Shown here in pieces: positions 34,712 to 43,886 of a stretch of DNA of 64,000 nt; within the stretch, counting starts at the first letter, position 1; every line of letters begins with the position of its first letter. The notes beneath the pieces are model-generated. The model searched no databases. It had not been told where the DNA came from and worked only from the letters and a program-made list of their open reading frames with translations. The position numbers were made by a program, and so were the translations under genes. Location of the stretch: positions 62,001 through 126,000 of the forward strand of contig JBALXI010000002.1 in NCBI GenBank assembly GCA_036960605.1, read 5' to 3'. The stretch is from Oleispira sp036960605 (GTDB lineage Bacteria; Pseudomonadota; Gammaproteobacteria; Pseudomonadales; Oceanobacteraceae).

Positions 34712-35836
34712 ATGTATAAAAAATCACTTTTAGCAATGGCGTTAACAAGTGCTGCTTTTTCTAATGTTGCCATGGCGGCACCTACAGCAGATATCTATGG
34801 ATTTGTGGACATCGGTTTAGAGCATTTTAATAATGAAGGCATTACCAATGGTTCTGACGTATATCCGGGTGCGGATACGCCGAATGGTAATAGCGATGAG
34901 CAAGAATTTGCTTTAACCAATAACGTGCAATCACGTATTGGTGTTAAGGGTGAAGAAGTGATTGAAGGTGGCTGGAAAGGCACTTACAAAATGGAATTTC
35001 GCGCTAACGTTTTAGAAAGTGGCGGTGAGGCGTTAAGAATTCGTTTAGGTTGGTTAGGTCTTGAGAAAGGCGATCATAGCTTCAAAATCGGTACACAGTG
35101 GTCTCCATACATGGCTTATAGCGCATGGAATACGGCTCGTGGCGAAGCTCAAGGTCTAGCATCTTACTTCTACATTACTGATACTCTACCTGGTTCAATT
35201 GGCTACGGTTTCCGTAACTCAAGCGCAATCAGCTATACCTATGGTAATGGCGGTTGGGGTCAATCTTCTCCTTATTCAGCAACGATTGCTTTGCACGTAG
35301 GTGATGATGATCGCAAGGTAACCATTCAAGAAAATGGTGAAGATAAAGACGTTCTTTCAAACAATGCCGGTATTACAGCCGTATCTCTAGGTGGTGCAGC
35401 AACTTTCGGTATAGTGACTGTGAACACTGCTTATGTAAAATCTCTAGCCAGTGAAAGTGATGCTGCTAAAGAAGCAGATGTTGAACTTGAAGAGCCATCT
35501 ATTTACAGCCTTGGTGCAAAAGTTCAGGCAACTCCTGAGTTAGAACTTGGTTTTGCTTACCGTGCTGCTGATCGTGATCTTGAAGCCGATAGTATGAAAA
35601 CGTCTACTTCTGCTCAAGCTCAGTATCAGATCAATAAAGCTTGGAACATTCACGTAGGCTATGGCGTTGGTGATGATGAAATCAAAACTAACCGTCAGCT
35701 AGAGAGTAATGTCTACGCTCAGCTTTGGTACCAAGCATCTGAAAGCCGTTCTGTTCGCTTCGAGTTTGAAGAAGCTGATTATGGTAGCGAAGGAAAATCT
35801 ACTATTTCTGTAGTGAGCATGCGTCAATCTTTCTAA
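34712..35836 (+). CDS. Gram-negative general porin
   Basis: A 374-residue outer-membrane porin of the Porin_4 type. The signal peptide (MYKKSLLAMALTSAAFSNVAMA, shown here without its cleavage site) ends at AMA-AP. The mature protein opens with ADIYGFVDIGLEHF, the usual first beta strand, and ends with an aromatic residue (SVVSMRQSF), the barrel assembly signal. Alternating hydrophobic strands continue throughout and the loops are acidic. It would form a trimeric diffusion channel. The gene stands alone behind a long upstream region and is closed by a terminator. Confidence 0.9.
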   Translation: MYKKSLLAMALTSAAFSNVAMAAPTADIYGFVDIGLEHFNNEGITNGSDVYPGADTPNGNSDEQEFALTNNVQSRIGVKGEEVIEGGWKGTYKMEFRANVLESGGEALRIRLGWLGLEKGDHSFKIGTQWSPYMAYSAWNTARGEAQGLASYFYITDTLPGSIGYGFRNSSAISYTYGNGGWGQSSPYSATIALHVGDDDRKVTIQENGEDKDVLSNNAGITAVSLGGAATFGIVTVNTAYVKSLASESDAAKEADVELEEPSIYSLGAKVQATPELELGFAYRAADRDLEADSMKTSTSAQAQYQINKAWNIHVGYGVGDDEIKTNRQLESNVYAQLWYQASESRSVRFEFEEADYGSEGKSTISVVSMRQSF

Positions 35837-35866
35837 GCGAAGTTTGAACTTGTTTGAATAAAATTG

Positions 35867-35916
35867 AAGAGCGTATTGTCTTAGTCTTTGTACTTAGATA
35901 ATAGGCTCTTTTTTTT
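35867..35916 (+). terminator. Terminator after porin
   Basis: AAGAGCGTATTGTCTTAG pairs with CTTAGATAATAGGCTCTT (three mismatches) around an 8-nt loop and is followed by TTTTTTT. It overlaps the end of the convergent mocA-like gene, so it may also act on that strand. Confidence 0.8.
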
Positions 35917-36529
35917 GATAAAGTGTTTGTAATACTTCTTTAGTATCCACATCAGTCATTGTTTCTGCAGCGATAATTTCACCATCAATGTGAGTCATAT
36001 AAACGGGATGCTTAATCAGTTTTTTTGCGCCGTTGTCTCCTGTTAATATCTTTAAATCCTCGCGATAACTAGCAGGAAAATACACTGGGTGTGCAGGGAT
36101 GTTTTGTTCATTTGTCGAAAATATGGGGCGCACAACATCGTTCTTATTCTTTTGAATCTTATCCCACAAATTATTTAATAATGGCAGCGTGATATTCGGC
36201 ATGTCGGCGAGGGTAATCATCCAGCCTTGCCAATCTTGATTACTGCTAACGCCATCTGCAATGCTATGTCCCATGCCTAAATGTGCTGCCGCCGAAATTG
36301 AGTAGGTAATTTCCTGTGCGATTAAATAATTAATTAATGGCTGATTATCGGCACGTGTAATAACACAGAGCTCTAAGTTATGTATTTTTGAAAACTCTAA
36401 TGTCTGCGCTAAACTATGGGCAATAACGGGACGACCATCAGGCATTTTCGCCATGAGTTTATCACTGCCAAATCGACGCGATTGACCTGCCGCTAATATC
36501 AATATTCCAAAGCTCTTGTTCGTATTCAT
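35894..36529 (-). CDS. MocA/MobA-like nucleotidyltransferase for molybdenum cofactor
   Basis: A 211-residue NTP-transferase. ILILAAGQSRRFGSDKLMAKMPDGRPVI at residues 9-36 is the nucleotide-binding loop and lysine site. LADMPNITLPLLNNL near 110 is the metal-binding LADMP motif. HPVYFPASYREDLKILTGDNGAKKLIK near 150 matches MocA, which makes molybdopterin cytosine dinucleotide. It is the last gene of the iorAB-xdhC-mocA series, 33 bp after xdhC. Pairing with XdhC and a molybdenum hydroxylase supports the MCD-forming role rather than MobA. It is somewhat short for the family but complete. Confidence 0.88.
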   Translation of the reverse strand: MNTNKSFGILILAAGQSRRFGSDKLMAKMPDGRPVIAHSLAQTLEFSKIHNLELCVITRADNQPLINYLIAQEITYSISAAAHLGMGHSIADGVSSNQDWQGWMITLADMPNITLPLLNNLWDKIQKNKNDVVRPIFSTNEQNIPAHPVYFPASYREDLKILTGDNGAKKLIKHPVYMTHIDGEIIAAETMTDVDTKEVLQTLYQKKEPII

Positions 36530-36562
36530 AAAGGACTTTCATAATGGCAATTCATCATAAAT

Positions 36563-37558
36563 CTACCTTCTAAGTGTACGGGCAGAAATTAAATGCGCGG
36601 CAATAGATACGGCAATTTCATAGGGGGTTCTGCTGTGGATATCTATTCCTATAGGGGCATGCAACTTAGCGATTTGATTTGTATTAAGCTCAAGTTCAAG
36701 TAAGCGTTCACGTCGTTTGTTCGAAGTAATTAAAGACCCCATTGCGCCCACATAAAATGCATCAGTTTTTAATGCCTGCATCATCGCCATATCATCAACC
36801 CTGGGGTCATGCGCTAGAGCAACAATGGCGCAATGATTATCATGAAACGCTTCGCTAATTAAATCATCTGGCATGGTCTTAATGACTTGAACGCCCTCGA
36901 CTTGCCAGCCTTGTAAAAATTCATCGCGAAAATCACAGAGTGTGACTTCGAATTCTAGGTTTTTACAAATCTCTGCTAAGCAACGAGCTACTTCGCCCGC
37001 GCCGACTAGAAGCAGTTTGTCGTGAGGCTTAAGCGCATGAATAATTGTGTTCGGCTTTCGCTGAATGTCGTGCCCACAGATTTCATGAACAATGCTTATG
37101 GTGCTCTTTGTTGTACTGCCGGTAATCGATTCGTCAGATCTTTTTGGCTCAGATAAATCAATATGGCGACTGATCCATTGGCGTGACGCTAATGCCTTTT
37201 CTAACGATTGAAAATGAACTTGGTCTTTAGATTCAATTTTTTCTAATAGAATATCCAGATGGCCGCCGCAGGGAAGCGCTAATCTTGCCTGTTGTTCTGG
37301 ACTTTCACCATAACGAATAATTTGAGGAAGCTGCTGATCGCCGAGTTGACCTGTGGCCAACTGCGATATCAGCTCCTGTTCAATGCAGCCCCCAGAGAGT
37401 GATCCAATAATGCCTTTATCTGGGTGATAAATCATCATTGAGCCTTCCGGACGAGGAGAAGATCCATAGGTTTCAACCACAGTGGCTAGCCAAGGCTGAA
37501 TGCCTTGCGCTAACCAAAGGTTGAGCTGCTGTAATACAAACCAGTTACTGCCGTTCAT
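36563..37558 (-). CDS. XdhC/CoxI-family molybdenum hydroxylase maturation factor
   Basis: A 331-residue XdhC-type protein that binds sulfurated Mo cofactor and inserts it into xanthine dehydrogenase-like enzymes. The N-terminal XdhC/CoxI domain has WLATVVETYGSSPRPEGSMM and GSLSGGCIEQELI near residues 22-60. The C-terminal Rossmann domain has LLLVGAGEVARCLAEICKNL near 183 and ALAHDPRVDDMAMMQALKT near 248, ending in GIDIHSRTPYEIAVSIAAHLI. It lies between the Mo-hydroxylase large subunit and the mocA-like gene, 6 bp after the former, clearly in one operon. Confidence 0.92.
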   Translation of the reverse strand: MNGSNWFVLQQLNLWLAQGIQPWLATVVETYGSSPRPEGSMMIYHPDKGIIGSLSGGCIEQELISQLATGQLGDQQLPQIIRYGESPEQQARLALPCGGHLDILLEKIESKDQVHFQSLEKALASRQWISRHIDLSEPKRSDESITGSTTKSTISIVHEICGHDIQRKPNTIIHALKPHDKLLLVGAGEVARCLAEICKNLEFEVTLCDFRDEFLQGWQVEGVQVIKTMPDDLISEAFHDNHCAIVALAHDPRVDDMAMMQALKTDAFYVGAMGSLITSNKRRERLLELELNTNQIAKLHAPIGIDIHSRTPYEIAVSIAAHLISARTLRR

Positions 37559-37564
37559 ACTCTT

Positions 37565-39826
37565 TTAAACATCTAGCTTTAGAGGCAATTTATAAAAACG
37601 CTGGCCCGTTTTAGTCGTGATCGCATTAGCAACAGCAGCGGCTAGTGGAGGAACGCCTGGCTCACCGACACCGGTTGGGCTTTCATCACTATCAATAATA
37701 TGCACGTCGATTTGCGGTGCTTCGTTCATACGCAATAGTTGTGAGTCGTGAAAGTTGGTCTGCTGCGGTATGCCGTTTTTAATATTGATTTCGCCATAAA
37801 GGGCAGCGGTTAACGCAAAGTTAATACCGCCTTCCATTTGTGCGACGACCATGTCGGGATTAACGACTTGTCCACAATCAACCGCACAGACCACACGCTT
37901 TACTTTCAGGCTATTGTTCACGACTTCCACATCAGCCACTTCAGCAACCCAGGTGCCAAAAGATTTGTGAATAGCGATGCCTTGAGTACAGCCTGCTAAA
38001 GGTGTTCCCCAGTTGGCTTTGTCTGCTGCTAGTTTAAGTACGGCTTGTGCTCTGGGATGATTTTTTAATAAGTCATAACGAAAAGCATACGGTTCTTTTT
38101 TCTGTTGTGCCGCTAGCTGATCGATAAAGCTTTCGGTAATAAAACCATTGTGCGAATAACCGACACTGCGCCAGTTCCCAACTAATATGCCGCTGTCCGA
38201 TTTTTTATAATCAACATTGATGTTGGCAAAGTCGTAAGGGATTGCTTCGGCACCTTCATAAATAGAACCATCGGCTGGGGCAATTATTCCTTCGCCCATC
38301 TTGCCCGCACTTTCTAATAAACCGTACATGAACTTCGGCATAAAAGGATATTGAGCTGGGGCAGCATCGGCGACAAAATAATCAAATACCCCGGAGCCTG
38401 CCATCTGATGATTCCAGCCAGAGATGTCCCCGTTTTTATCAACGGATGCGCTGAGCTTGTGGTAACTGGAAGGGCGATACCAATCACGTTGAGTATCTTC
38501 TTCTCGTGACCAGATTAACTTAATCGGCTGCTGAGAAATCTCACTGATAGCCGCGGCTTCAGCGACATAATCTTGGTTGATTCGACGACCAAATCCACCA
38601 CCAATAAAGGTCGTGTTTATTTTTACGTCACTGAGGGCGTAACTAGTTGCTTTAGCAGCGGCAACTTGAGCCATATCAGGCGATTGCGTCGGTACCCAAA
38701 TTTCTAAGCCATCTTCTTTGGCCCAAGCTACGCAGTTTTGTGGCTCTAAAGTCGAGTGTGCTAAAAATGGCATTTCATATTCAGCAGTAATTGTTTGTGC
38801 CGCATTTTCTAAGGCTTGATCAATATCCCCTTCGCTGCGAACATTTTTACCACTATCTTCTGCTAGGTCTTTTTTATACTGTGCAAAAATACTGGCATCA
38901 TCAACATTGTCCAGTTCACTTTCGTGCCACTCAACGACTAACTGCTGCTGTGCCTTGCGAGCTTGCCAATACGTTTTAGCCACAATCGCAATGCCAATAG
39001 CACTGGCATTGTTGACGGCAAAAACTTGTTCAATACCGGGCATGGTTTTCACCTTGCTCGCATCAAAGCTTTTGATCTGGCTATCCCAACGACCTGCGCG
39101 AGTGAAGACCGCGTATTTCATGCCAGGCAGTTCGGTATCAATTCCATAATCAGCTGTGCCGGTTGCTTTTTTAAGGGCATCAAGGCGCTTGTTGTATTTG
39201 CCGATAATTTTGAAATCAGCTTTATCTTTTAAGGGGATGTCACTAGGCACTGAATAAGTTGCGGCGATGGCGGCTAGTTGGCCAAAACTGATCTGCTGAT
39301 TAAACTGCTTGTGCCCGCTGGACTTGTTAATGACGACGCCATTTTCAGCGCTGCATTCGCTTTCTTTAATACCCCAAGCATTTGCTGCGGCTTGGATTAA
39401 CATTATTCGAGTTGCCGCACCGGCTTCCCGCACAACGGTCCAACTGCTTGCAACACTGGTGCTACCCCCAGTAATTTGAATGCCATAAATGGTATTGCGA
39501 TAAATAGAATCAACACCGGCAAAGCTCACCTGTACTTTTTCTGGGTCGACTTCGAGCTCTTCGGCCAATAAAGAGGTCATGCCGGTATAAGTACCCTGGC
39601 CCATTTCTACGCGGTCGAGCACAAAGTGAACCGTATTATCACTGTCGATACGCAACCAAGCGTTGGAGTTCCATTGCTCTGTTTCACCGACTTGGCTGAT
39701 GCCACCGTTCTTTAATGTTGCGCAGCCCGGAAGAGCAATAGACATCATTAAACCACCGCTTCCCATTGCGCTGGCTTTTAGGAAACTGCGGCGTGACTGT
39801 TTAAGATCAGAAGTTAACGACGTCAT
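37565..39826 (-). CDS. Molybdopterin-binding large subunit, isoquinoline 1-oxidoreductase-like (IorB type)
   Basis: A 753-residue xanthine-oxidase-family catalytic subunit. The N-terminus has a twin-arginine signal (SRRSFLKAS) followed by a lipobox-like LPGC near residue 34. IorB-type proteins lack the FAD subunit and pass electrons to the small 2Fe-2S subunit and then to cytochromes. Mo-binding motifs are GGGFGRRINQDYVAEAA near 405 and GVGEPGVPPLAAAVANAI near 720, where the Glu after GVG is the catalytic base. Aldehydes or N-heterocycles are typical substrates. It overlaps the small subunit stop by one base (position 39826). Confidence 0.9.
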   Translation of the reverse strand: MTSLTSDLKQSRRSFLKASAMGSGGLMMSIALPGCATLKNGGISQVGETEQWNSNAWLRIDSDNTVHFVLDRVEMGQGTYTGMTSLLAEELEVDPEKVQVSFAGVDSIYRNTIYGIQITGGSTSVASSWTVVREAGAATRIMLIQAAANAWGIKESECSAENGVVINKSSGHKQFNQQISFGQLAAIAATYSVPSDIPLKDKADFKIIGKYNKRLDALKKATGTADYGIDTELPGMKYAVFTRAGRWDSQIKSFDASKVKTMPGIEQVFAVNNASAIGIAIVAKTYWQARKAQQQLVVEWHESELDNVDDASIFAQYKKDLAEDSGKNVRSEGDIDQALENAAQTITAEYEMPFLAHSTLEPQNCVAWAKEDGLEIWVPTQSPDMAQVAAAKATSYALSDVKINTTFIGGGFGRRINQDYVAEAAAISEISQQPIKLIWSREEDTQRDWYRPSSYHKLSASVDKNGDISGWNHQMAGSGVFDYFVADAAPAQYPFMPKFMYGLLESAGKMGEGIIAPADGSIYEGAEAIPYDFANINVDYKKSDSGILVGNWRSVGYSHNGFITESFIDQLAAQQKKEPYAFRYDLLKNHPRAQAVLKLAADKANWGTPLAGCTQGIAIHKSFGTWVAEVADVEVVNNSLKVKRVVCAVDCGQVVNPDMVVAQMEGGINFALTAALYGEINIKNGIPQQTNFHDSQLLRMNEAPQIDVHIIDSDESPTGVGEPGVPPLAAAVANAITTKTGQRFYKLPLKLDV

Positions 39827-40335
39827 TATTTAGCCTCCATGATATTAGTGAACAAGTCATTTTGTGTATTTGCCGTGCCAGACAAGTTGTTTGCGGCAGT
39901 ATGAATCGCAGCTTTAATACGCGGGTAAGTACCACAGCGGCAAATGTTTCCGCTCATGGCATTATCGATGTCTTGGTCGTTAGGTTTTGGATTGCTGGCT
40001 AATAACGCCGTCGCCGACATGATTTGTCCAGATTGGCAATAGCCACATTGAGGTACGTTGTGCTCAACCCAAGCCTGCTGAACGGTGCTGAGCTTCTCTG
40101 GCGTGCCGATACCTTCTATCGTTGTAATCGCTTGGCCATTCACTGCGCTTACGGGGGTGATGCAGGTTCGAATAGGGCTGCCGTTTAAATGCATGGTACA
40201 AGCACCGCATAAGCCTGCGCCACAGCCAAACTTGCTGCCTTTAAGGTCTAAATAATCACGGACTACCCATAATAGGGGAGTATCGGCTTCTACATCGAGG
40301 GAGTGTTCGATGCCGTTTACGGTTAGCTTAATCAT
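39826..40335 (-). CDS. 2Fe-2S small subunit of molybdenum hydroxylase (IorA type)
   Basis: A 169-residue iron-sulfur subunit. The plant-ferredoxin-type cluster is bound by CGAGLCGAC (near residue 40) and the second cluster by CGYCQSGQI with NICRCGTYPRI (near 95 and 133). It transfers electrons from the Mo site. A GTG 12 bp further upstream (40347) is also in frame, but the ATG at 40335 begins IKLTVNG as in the family. It heads the operon iorA-iorB-xdhC-mocA. A twin-arginine-exported partner implies the complex is assembled before export and this subunit is carried along. Confidence 0.92.
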   Translation of the reverse strand: MIKLTVNGIEHSLDVEADTPLLWVVRDYLDLKGSKFGCGAGLCGACTMHLNGSPIRTCITPVSAVNGQAITTIEGIGTPEKLSTVQQAWVEHNVPQCGYCQSGQIMSATALLASNPKPNDQDIDNAMSGNICRCGTYPRIKAAIHTAANNLSGTANTQNDLFTNIMEAK

Positions 40336-40480
40336 TGTTATTTTCACTTTTATAATGCGGCTTATGCTGGCAGGTTAGCAATTGTGAATAGTTGAAGCAA
40401 AGTTACTTTAATTCAATGACTAAGGTAAGGTCATTTTCTGCTAAAATCTCGCCATTGAAATTATCTTCTAAGGCATTCTA

Positions 40481-41260
40481 ATGGCTAAAAAGTTCTATGT
40501 GATTTGGGTTGGGCGTGAACCTGGCATCTATACCGATTGGCCTACTGCGCAAAAGCAGGTGATGAAGTTTGCTGGCGCTAAATATAAGTCCTTCACTTCA
40601 AAGGCTGAAGCCGATGCGGCATTCGCTGATGGGTCAGTTTCTTCTGTTGCTACTGGCGCGACTAAAAGCAGTGGCACTAAATCCAGCGGGCCTAAGCAGA
40701 GCGGTAATAATTTATCGGCGCCTCCGATTAAAACCGATGTTGTTATTTATTGTGATGGCGGCTGTGATCCTAATCCGGGTAAAGCAGGTTCTGGGGTAGC
40801 GGTTTATCAAAATGATCAGTTGCTTCAGCTTTGGTACGGCGTTTTTAATCCTAATGGCACTAATAATACGGCGGAGTTGAGCGCGTTGTTTTATTCTTTG
40901 CAGCTGGCTCAGCACGCCACGACGCAAGGTTTAAGTGCGCAAATATTGTGCGATTCTATGTATTCAATTCAGTGCATTCGCGATTGGGCGACTGGCTGGG
41001 AAAAGAATGGCTGGAAGAAGAAAACCGGAGAAATCAAAAACCTGGATATTATTAAGCCTGCGTATGCTTTGTATAATGAGATTAAGGACAAGGTATTGTT
41101 ATCGCACGTGAAAGCACATGCGGGAACAGAAGGTAATGAACTTGCCGACCGTATGACGATGGTAGCAGTCGCGCGTAAGGACGTTCCTTGGGTTCAGTAT
41201 GAAAAAGATCCAGACGGTGGATTTAATATACCGGCACTATTGAAGATGCGAGCGGGTTAA
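40481..41260 (+). CDS. RNase H1 with N-terminal viroplasmin/hybrid-binding domain
   Basis: A 259-residue ribonuclease H. Residues 1-50 form the hybrid-binding (viroplasmin-like) domain with KFYVIWVGREPGIYTDWPTAQKQV. A Ser/Thr/Gly-rich linker follows (50-85). The catalytic domain has the DEDD set: YCDGGCDPNPG near 88, NNTAELSAL near 127, CDSMYSI near 160 and GNELADRM near 218. This two-domain layout is the rule in eukaryotic RNase H1 but occurs in some bacteria. It degrades RNA in RNA:DNA hybrids. It stands between the Mo operon and a desaturase and is unrelated to either. Confidence 0.92.
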   Translation: MAKKFYVIWVGREPGIYTDWPTAQKQVMKFAGAKYKSFTSKAEADAAFADGSVSSVATGATKSSGTKSSGPKQSGNNLSAPPIKTDVVIYCDGGCDPNPGKAGSGVAVYQNDQLLQLWYGVFNPNGTNNTAELSALFYSLQLAQHATTQGLSAQILCDSMYSIQCIRDWATGWEKNGWKKKTGEIKNLDIIKPAYALYNEIKDKVLLSHVKAHAGTEGNELADRMTMVAVARKDVPWVQYEKDPDGGFNIPALLKMRAG

Positions 41261-41323
41261 AACCGCGAGCTTCCCTGAAAATCAATAGTGCTAATTCTGT
41301 ACTTTATTTAGAGCCTTTAATAA

Positions 41324-42514
41324 ATGAGAACGACCCCTTTAATACTTAATTTGAAAGCCTTTGGTGATGATATTGATAATCTTCGAGCCGAGTTAAAGCA
41401 AGACATTGGTGACAAAGATTTAATCCAGTTCAGAAGAATTGAAATGTTGGTTTGGGCTCTGTCATTTTTAGGCTTGGCTACGGCCGGACTGGGCGTGAAC
41501 CCGATTGCGATTATGGCTCTGGCAGCGGCTAGTTTTGCTCGCTGGACTATTATTTCACATCATATCAGTCATCGCGGTTATGAAAATATCGCCGGTGCAC
41601 CGGCTCGCTATAATAGTAAAGCTTATGGCCGAGGCTGGCGTCGGGTTATTCATTGGTTAGATTGGATGCAGCCGGAAGCTTGGCATCATGAGCATGATGT
41701 ATTGCATCATTATAATTTAGGGGAGCATGCTGATCCGGATGTTCCACAATATAAATCGGAGTGGATGAAGGACTCGGGTATTCCAATGCCTTTGCGTTTT
41801 GTATTGGTCGCGATTATCGCGATGGTTTGGAAGCCTCTTTATTATGCACCGAATACGCTAAATGCATTATTAAATAAGCAAGAAAAAACCTCTATCGCAT
41901 TTTCATCGATGGGTCTGTGGTCTCCTTTTGGTAAGCGCTTTTGGCAAATTGTTTGGCGCTGTTGGCTGCCTTATATTGGCTTCCGTTTTGTTGCCTTACC
42001 GGCTGTGTTTTTATTGATCAGTCCTGAGGCGTGGGCAAGTGCTTTGATCAATATATTGATTGCTGAAGTCGTGATTAATCTGTGGACTTATGTTGTGATT
42101 GCTCCGAATCATGCCGGCTCTGATATTTATGTATTTGATGAGCATCACACCGGTCGTGCGACTTTTTACTTACATCAAATTGTCGGTTCAGTGGATTATA
42201 ACTGTGGCGGTAATACTCGGGACTTTATGCAGGGCTGGTTGAACTATCAGATTGAGCATCATCTGTTTCCGGAGCTCACCGTTCGGCAGTATCAAAAAGC
42301 CCATTCTCGTGTGCGAGACATCTGTGCTAAGCACGATATACCGGTGGTATCTGAATCGGTCTTTAAACGCGTGATTAAACTGACTCGAATATTAACGGGT
42401 ATGGATACCCAGCCTTTGTGGCCAGGTGTTATCGATAGTAGTCAGCAGGTAGCTCAGAATGAAGTTGTGGAAAGAAACTCTGAAGAAACGTTGAATAATA
42501 CGACCACCGCATAG
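41324..42514 (+). CDS. Fatty acid desaturase
   Basis: A 396-residue membrane di-iron desaturase. Three histidine boxes are visible: HHISHRG near residue 86, HHEHDVLHHYNLGEH near 122-136 and NYQIEHHLFPE near 307. Hydrophobic segments surround them (about 4). Such enzymes introduce double bonds into acyl chains of membrane lipids, commonly in response to cold. The regiospecificity cannot be told. GNTRDFMQGWLNYQIEHH is typical of acyl-lipid/acyl-CoA desaturases of marine bacteria. The polar C-terminal tail (about 375-396) is an extension. The gene is a monocistron by spacing. Confidence 0.88.
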   Translation: MRTTPLILNLKAFGDDIDNLRAELKQDIGDKDLIQFRRIEMLVWALSFLGLATAGLGVNPIAIMALAAASFARWTIISHHISHRGYENIAGAPARYNSKAYGRGWRRVIHWLDWMQPEAWHHEHDVLHHYNLGEHADPDVPQYKSEWMKDSGIPMPLRFVLVAIIAMVWKPLYYAPNTLNALLNKQEKTSIAFSSMGLWSPFGKRFWQIVWRCWLPYIGFRFVALPAVFLLISPEAWASALINILIAEVVINLWTYVVIAPNHAGSDIYVFDEHHTGRATFYLHQIVGSVDYNCGGNTRDFMQGWLNYQIEHHLFPELTVRQYQKAHSRVRDICAKHDIPVVSESVFKRVIKLTRILTGMDTQPLWPGVIDSSQQVAQNEVVERNSEETLNNTTTA

Positions 42515-42546
42515 CGGTTAATATTATTCACTTTTTATACTTCTGT

Positions 42547-43020
42547 TTATTTACCTTGCTCGTGCCAATCAGCGGCTTGCTTTGAGTCGCTGGTTTTTGC
42601 GTCAACCCAGCGCGCGCCTTGATCGCCTTGCTGGCTTTTAGTACTTTCTTTTTTCCAAAACGGCGCTTCCGTTTTCAAAATATCCATGATGAATTGTGAT
42701 GCTTCATAAGCGGCAATGCGATGAGCGCTGCTGACGCCAACCAAAACAATTTGCTCTGTTGCGTGCAGTTCACCTACGCGGTGGATGATACGAATGCCAT
42801 CTAACGGCCAGCGTTGCTGCGCTTGCTCGGCAATGCCTGCTAATACTTTCTCGGTCATGCCAGGGTAATGTTCTAGCGTCATGCTGCTGACTTGGGTATT
42901 TTCACTGAAATCTCTTACCAGACCAACGAACATAACAATGGCGCCACTTTGAGCGCTGCGTTCACGCAGTTGTTGGTATTCAACAGGGAAATCGAAGTCT
43001 TCGTTTTGAACAGAAATCAT
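42547..43020 (-). CDS. moaE: Molybdopterin synthase catalytic subunit
   Basis: A 157-residue MoaE, which with MoaD converts precursor Z to molybdopterin. Seen: IVMFVGLVRDFSENTQVSSMTLEHYPGMTEK near residues 28-58, RWPLDGIRIIHRVGELHATEQIVLVGVSSAHRIAAYEAS is broken across 70-108, and the catalytic region KTEAPFWKKES near 116. It stands alone here; moaA, moaC and moaD must lie elsewhere. Its presence 3 kb from the Mo-hydroxylase operon fits a Mo-cofactor neighbourhood. The C-terminal tail is polar and a little longer than in enterobacteria. Confidence 0.95.
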   Translation of the reverse strand: MISVQNEDFDFPVEYQQLRERSAQSGAIVMFVGLVRDFSENTQVSSMTLEHYPGMTEKVLAGIAEQAQQRWPLDGIRIIHRVGELHATEQIVLVGVSSAHRIAAYEASQFIMDILKTEAPFWKKESTKSQQGDQGARWVDAKTSDSKQAADWHEQGK

Positions 43021-43111
43021 AGTTTATCTACAGTTTAGCGACAGCTTATTTACACCAGGGTATGTGCTGCTAGTATGGAATGCTATTGAATTCTGTTCAA
43101 CTCGATTTTGT

Positions 43112-43507
43112 CTATTTTGCTAGGAATCCTGCCTCTTGCAGGTGCTGTGTCATTTTATCAAACATCAGCTGTAGGCCATTCATTGGACGCAGCATCACTT
43201 CAAAATGAACGATTTTACCTTCATCATTCCAGCGTATTAGGTCAATGCCTTTAATCTTTTTATCATCAACTCGGGCGCTGAATTCAAGTGCTAAGTTATT
43301 ATCGTCGACCCATTCTCTTTGGTATTCGAAATCTTGAAAAATATCGATGACCATTTTTAAAATATACTGGGTTATATCGCGGCCAACTTTAGGTTGCCAT
43401 ACCGTAGGGGAATGAAATTCTACATTCTCATCCAGAATTTCGCGTAATAATGCCATATCTTTATTGGCAATAACTTGATGCCATTTATCTAAATTTGCTT
43501 GGCTCAT
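43112..43507 (-). CDS. NTF2-like (SnoaL-like) protein
   Basis: A 131-residue protein of the NTF2/cystatin-like fold. It opens NLDKWHQVIANKDMALLREILDENVEFHSPTVW, the usual helix-strand start, and ends with KIKGIDLIRWNDEGKIVHFEVMLRP, the beta sheet. The pattern resembles limonene-epoxide-hydrolase/SnoaL type small proteins. No catalytic pair is assignable. It is monocistronic with a good GGAGCC upstream region. Function not assignable from sequence. Confidence 0.8.
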   Translation of the reverse strand: MSQANLDKWHQVIANKDMALLREILDENVEFHSPTVWQPKVGRDITQYILKMVIDIFQDFEYQREWVDDNNLALEFSARVDDKKIKGIDLIRWNDEGKIVHFEVMLRPMNGLQLMFDKMTQHLQEAGFLAK

Positions 43508-43886
43508 GCAGGCTCCTAAATTTTCAAAGTGTGGATCTATTATGGATATCTGAAACCAAATTATAGCCTTATCTTTACAGTGTCAAGATTATTGTGTGGT
43601 AGTCATGGTTTTACAGGTATTTATTGGATATATAGCGGGATGTTATGAAAAACTAATTCATTAGTACGTTTAATTAATGAGCAATTTGTTTGTTATATAT
43701 ATTGTTTTTATTGGGTCGATTTTTATCATTTTAGGTCAAGTTAGGCCTCCATTTGAGCCATGTGAAGGAACGCTGTTTACTCATTATCGAAGCTAAGTTA
43801 AAACGAATGTACAGATTCCAGACGCCGTATTCTCACTTGGAACTAATAATAAAAATAAAACAATAATCAGTCAAAAAGGTAAACCC
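43508..43886. other. Long upstream region of PLC-lectin gene
   Basis: 379 bp, AT-rich, no ORF or strong hairpin seen. It must hold the promoters for the divergent genes. No regulator site is supported. Confidence 0.6.
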
